DNA of 34,377 bases from JBFELO01 sp041552055 (lineage in GTDB: Bacteria > Acidobacteriota > Thermoanaerobaculia > Thermoanaerobaculales > Sulfomarinibacteraceae): positions 1 to 34,377 of the forward strand of contig JBFELO010000038.1 of the NCBI GenBank assembly GCA_041552055.1, given 5' to 3'. The notes below the pieces were generated by a model. It had not been told where the DNA came from. It searched no databases and saw only the letters and a program-made list of their open reading frames with translations. Of the stretch, positions 33,555 to 34,377 are shown piece after piece. The position numbers and the translations under genes are program-made. Each line of letters begins with the position of its first letter. Positions within the stretch are counted from its first letter, which is position 1.

Positions 33555-33628
33555 ATATCTCTTGGACGTTAGCCGCTTCGATCAGTGGGTATCCAACCCG
33601 CACAAAACACCGAAAGAAAGGTATGAAA

Positions 33629-34377
33629 ATGAAAGCAAGGGCGAGTGTACTGTTTGCCGGGATCGTCGCACTGGGGCTCGTGGTGCCTATCGAGGCAGCG
33701 ACCCCGCTGAACGCGATCCTCAGCATCGATGATCCCGAGGGCAATATGGGTGGTGCGCGCGTCCGCGTGGTCCACGCCTCGCCCGACGCACCGGCCGTAG
33801 ACGTTTTGGTTGATGACAGTATCGTCTCCGAGAACATCGAGTTCGAGGAGATTTCCGAGTTTGTCGAGGTGCCGACAGGTACCCACAACGTGAAGGTGGT
33901 TCCCACCGGCGCGACCGAGCCGGTCGTGATCGAGGCCGACCTCGAGCTTGCGGCCGCCACCGACTACACGGTCGTCGCGACTGACTTCTTGGCGAATATC
34001 ACGCCGATCATTCTCACCGCCGACGGCAGCACGCCGACCGCCGGGAACGCTTTCCTGCGGTTCTTCCACGGCTCGCCTGACGCTCCGGCGGTCGACATCG
34101 CCGTTGCCGGCGGCGGCCCGGTTCTGATCCCCAACGTGGCGTTTCAGGAGTTTTCGGCCTACGGCGAGGTTGCTGCAGGCACCTATGATCTCGAGGTGCG
34201 CCTCGCAGGGACGTCGGACGTGGCCCTGTCGCTGCCCGGAGTGACCGTCGGGGACGGCGACGTGGTCACGGCCTACGCGACGGGTCTGGTTGCAGACATC
34301 GGCGCGATGGACAACTTCTACTTCATCCCGGCCGCGGCGCGAGGCGAGGGCGCGAGGAGTTCCTTGTGGTCCTCAGA
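33629..34377 (+). CDS. Exported DUF4397-domain protein (3' end outside window)
   Basis: The frame is open to the window end, giving 249 residues so far. MKARASVLFAGIVALGLVVP is a signal peptide, with cleavage near IEA-AT. Two tandem repeats of the DUF4397 domain follow. The first opens with ARVRVVHASPDAPAVDVLVD, and the second, about 105 residues later, with AFLRFFHGSPDAPAVDIAVA. The domain is beta-rich and occurs in secreted or surface proteins; its function is not established. Of the two in-frame ATGs, 33629 has AAAGG at proper spacing, whereas 33623 is too close to it. A C-terminal sorting signal or anchor may lie beyond the window; the visible end (about residue 235 on) is turning basic and small-residue rich. 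The upstream AT-rich leader suggests strong independent expression. Confidence 0.85.
   Translation, partial: MKARASVLFAGIVALGLVVPIEAATPLNAILSIDDPEGNMGGARVRVVHASPDAPAVDVLVDDSIVSENIEFEEISEFVEVPTGTHNVKVVPTGATEPVVIEADLELAAATDYTVVATDFLANITPIILTADGSTPTAGNAFLRFFHGSPDAPAVDIAVAGGGPVLIPNVAFQEFSAYGEVAAGTYDLEVRLAGTSDVALSLPGVTVGDGDVVTAYATGLVADIGAMDNFYFIPAAARGEGARSSLWSS

Larger units (their letters stand above)
33069..33628. other. Long intergenic region with an AT-rich 3' half
   Basis: No supportable gene. The first 340 bases are GC-rich like the rest of the window. From about 33425 to 33570 the composition switches abruptly to AT-rich (for instance TTATATAATT at 33431-33440 and TTAAATAAATAT at 33499-33510), unlike anything else here. 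It probably holds the promoter and leader of the DUF4397 gene. Confidence 0.55.

Overview
This is a GC-rich bacterial chromosomal segment with no phage, IS, CRISPR or rRNA signature. The content suggests a diderm from a Holophagae/Thermoanaerobaculia-like Acidobacteriota or a neighbouring phylum: two tripartite RND pump operons, a TolC-type outer-membrane factor, lipoprotein and signal-peptide exports, a giant BNR/sortilin-type propeller protein, an S9 peptidase, a monomeric NADP isocitrate dehydrogenase and a DUF4397 exported protein. The taxonomy is inferred from gene content only.

Layout. (i) 1-2054: the end of a NodB-fold polysaccharide deacetylase, tightly followed by a secreted Bax-like glucosaminidase; this is a cell-wall pair. 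(ii) 2168-4586: a tyrosine/serine phosphatase and a nitronate-monooxygenase-family flavoprotein, the latter bracketed by two copies of a diverged intergenic repeat. (iii) 4849-9527: an RND adaptor/permease operon with a structured leader, and a small two-helix membrane protein. (iv) 9857-13813: nucleotide signalling, with a class III cyclase fused to a hydrolase-like domain that lacks its nucleophile, and a REC-PAS-GGDEF-EAL protein. (v) 13829-16977: a frameshifted N-terminal relic of pckA, a CRP-like site, monomeric isocitrate dehydrogenase and a small membrane protein. (vi) 16988-23897, minus strand: a small membrane protein, an MscS channel, the BNR/sortilin-like protein and an unknown membrane protein that may start at CTG. 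(vii) 24121-26166: an exported S9 peptidase. (viii) 26392-33068: a second RND operon whose first gene fuses a periplasmic substrate-binding-type domain to a TolC-type channel, followed by a lipoprotein adaptor and a permease. (ix) 33069-34377: a long AT-rich leader and a DUF4397 protein cut by the window end.

The most unusual item is the binding-domain/TolC fusion in (viii), which would place a ligand-binding module on the outer-membrane exit duct of an RND pump. The two permeases also differ at proton-relay positions: Asp-Asp plus Lys in the first, Asp-Asn with Leu in place of Lys in the second. The cyclase in (iv) and the near-canonical CRP-type palindrome ahead of isocitrate dehydrogenase hint at cyclic-nucleotide control of carbon metabolism, but this link is inference.
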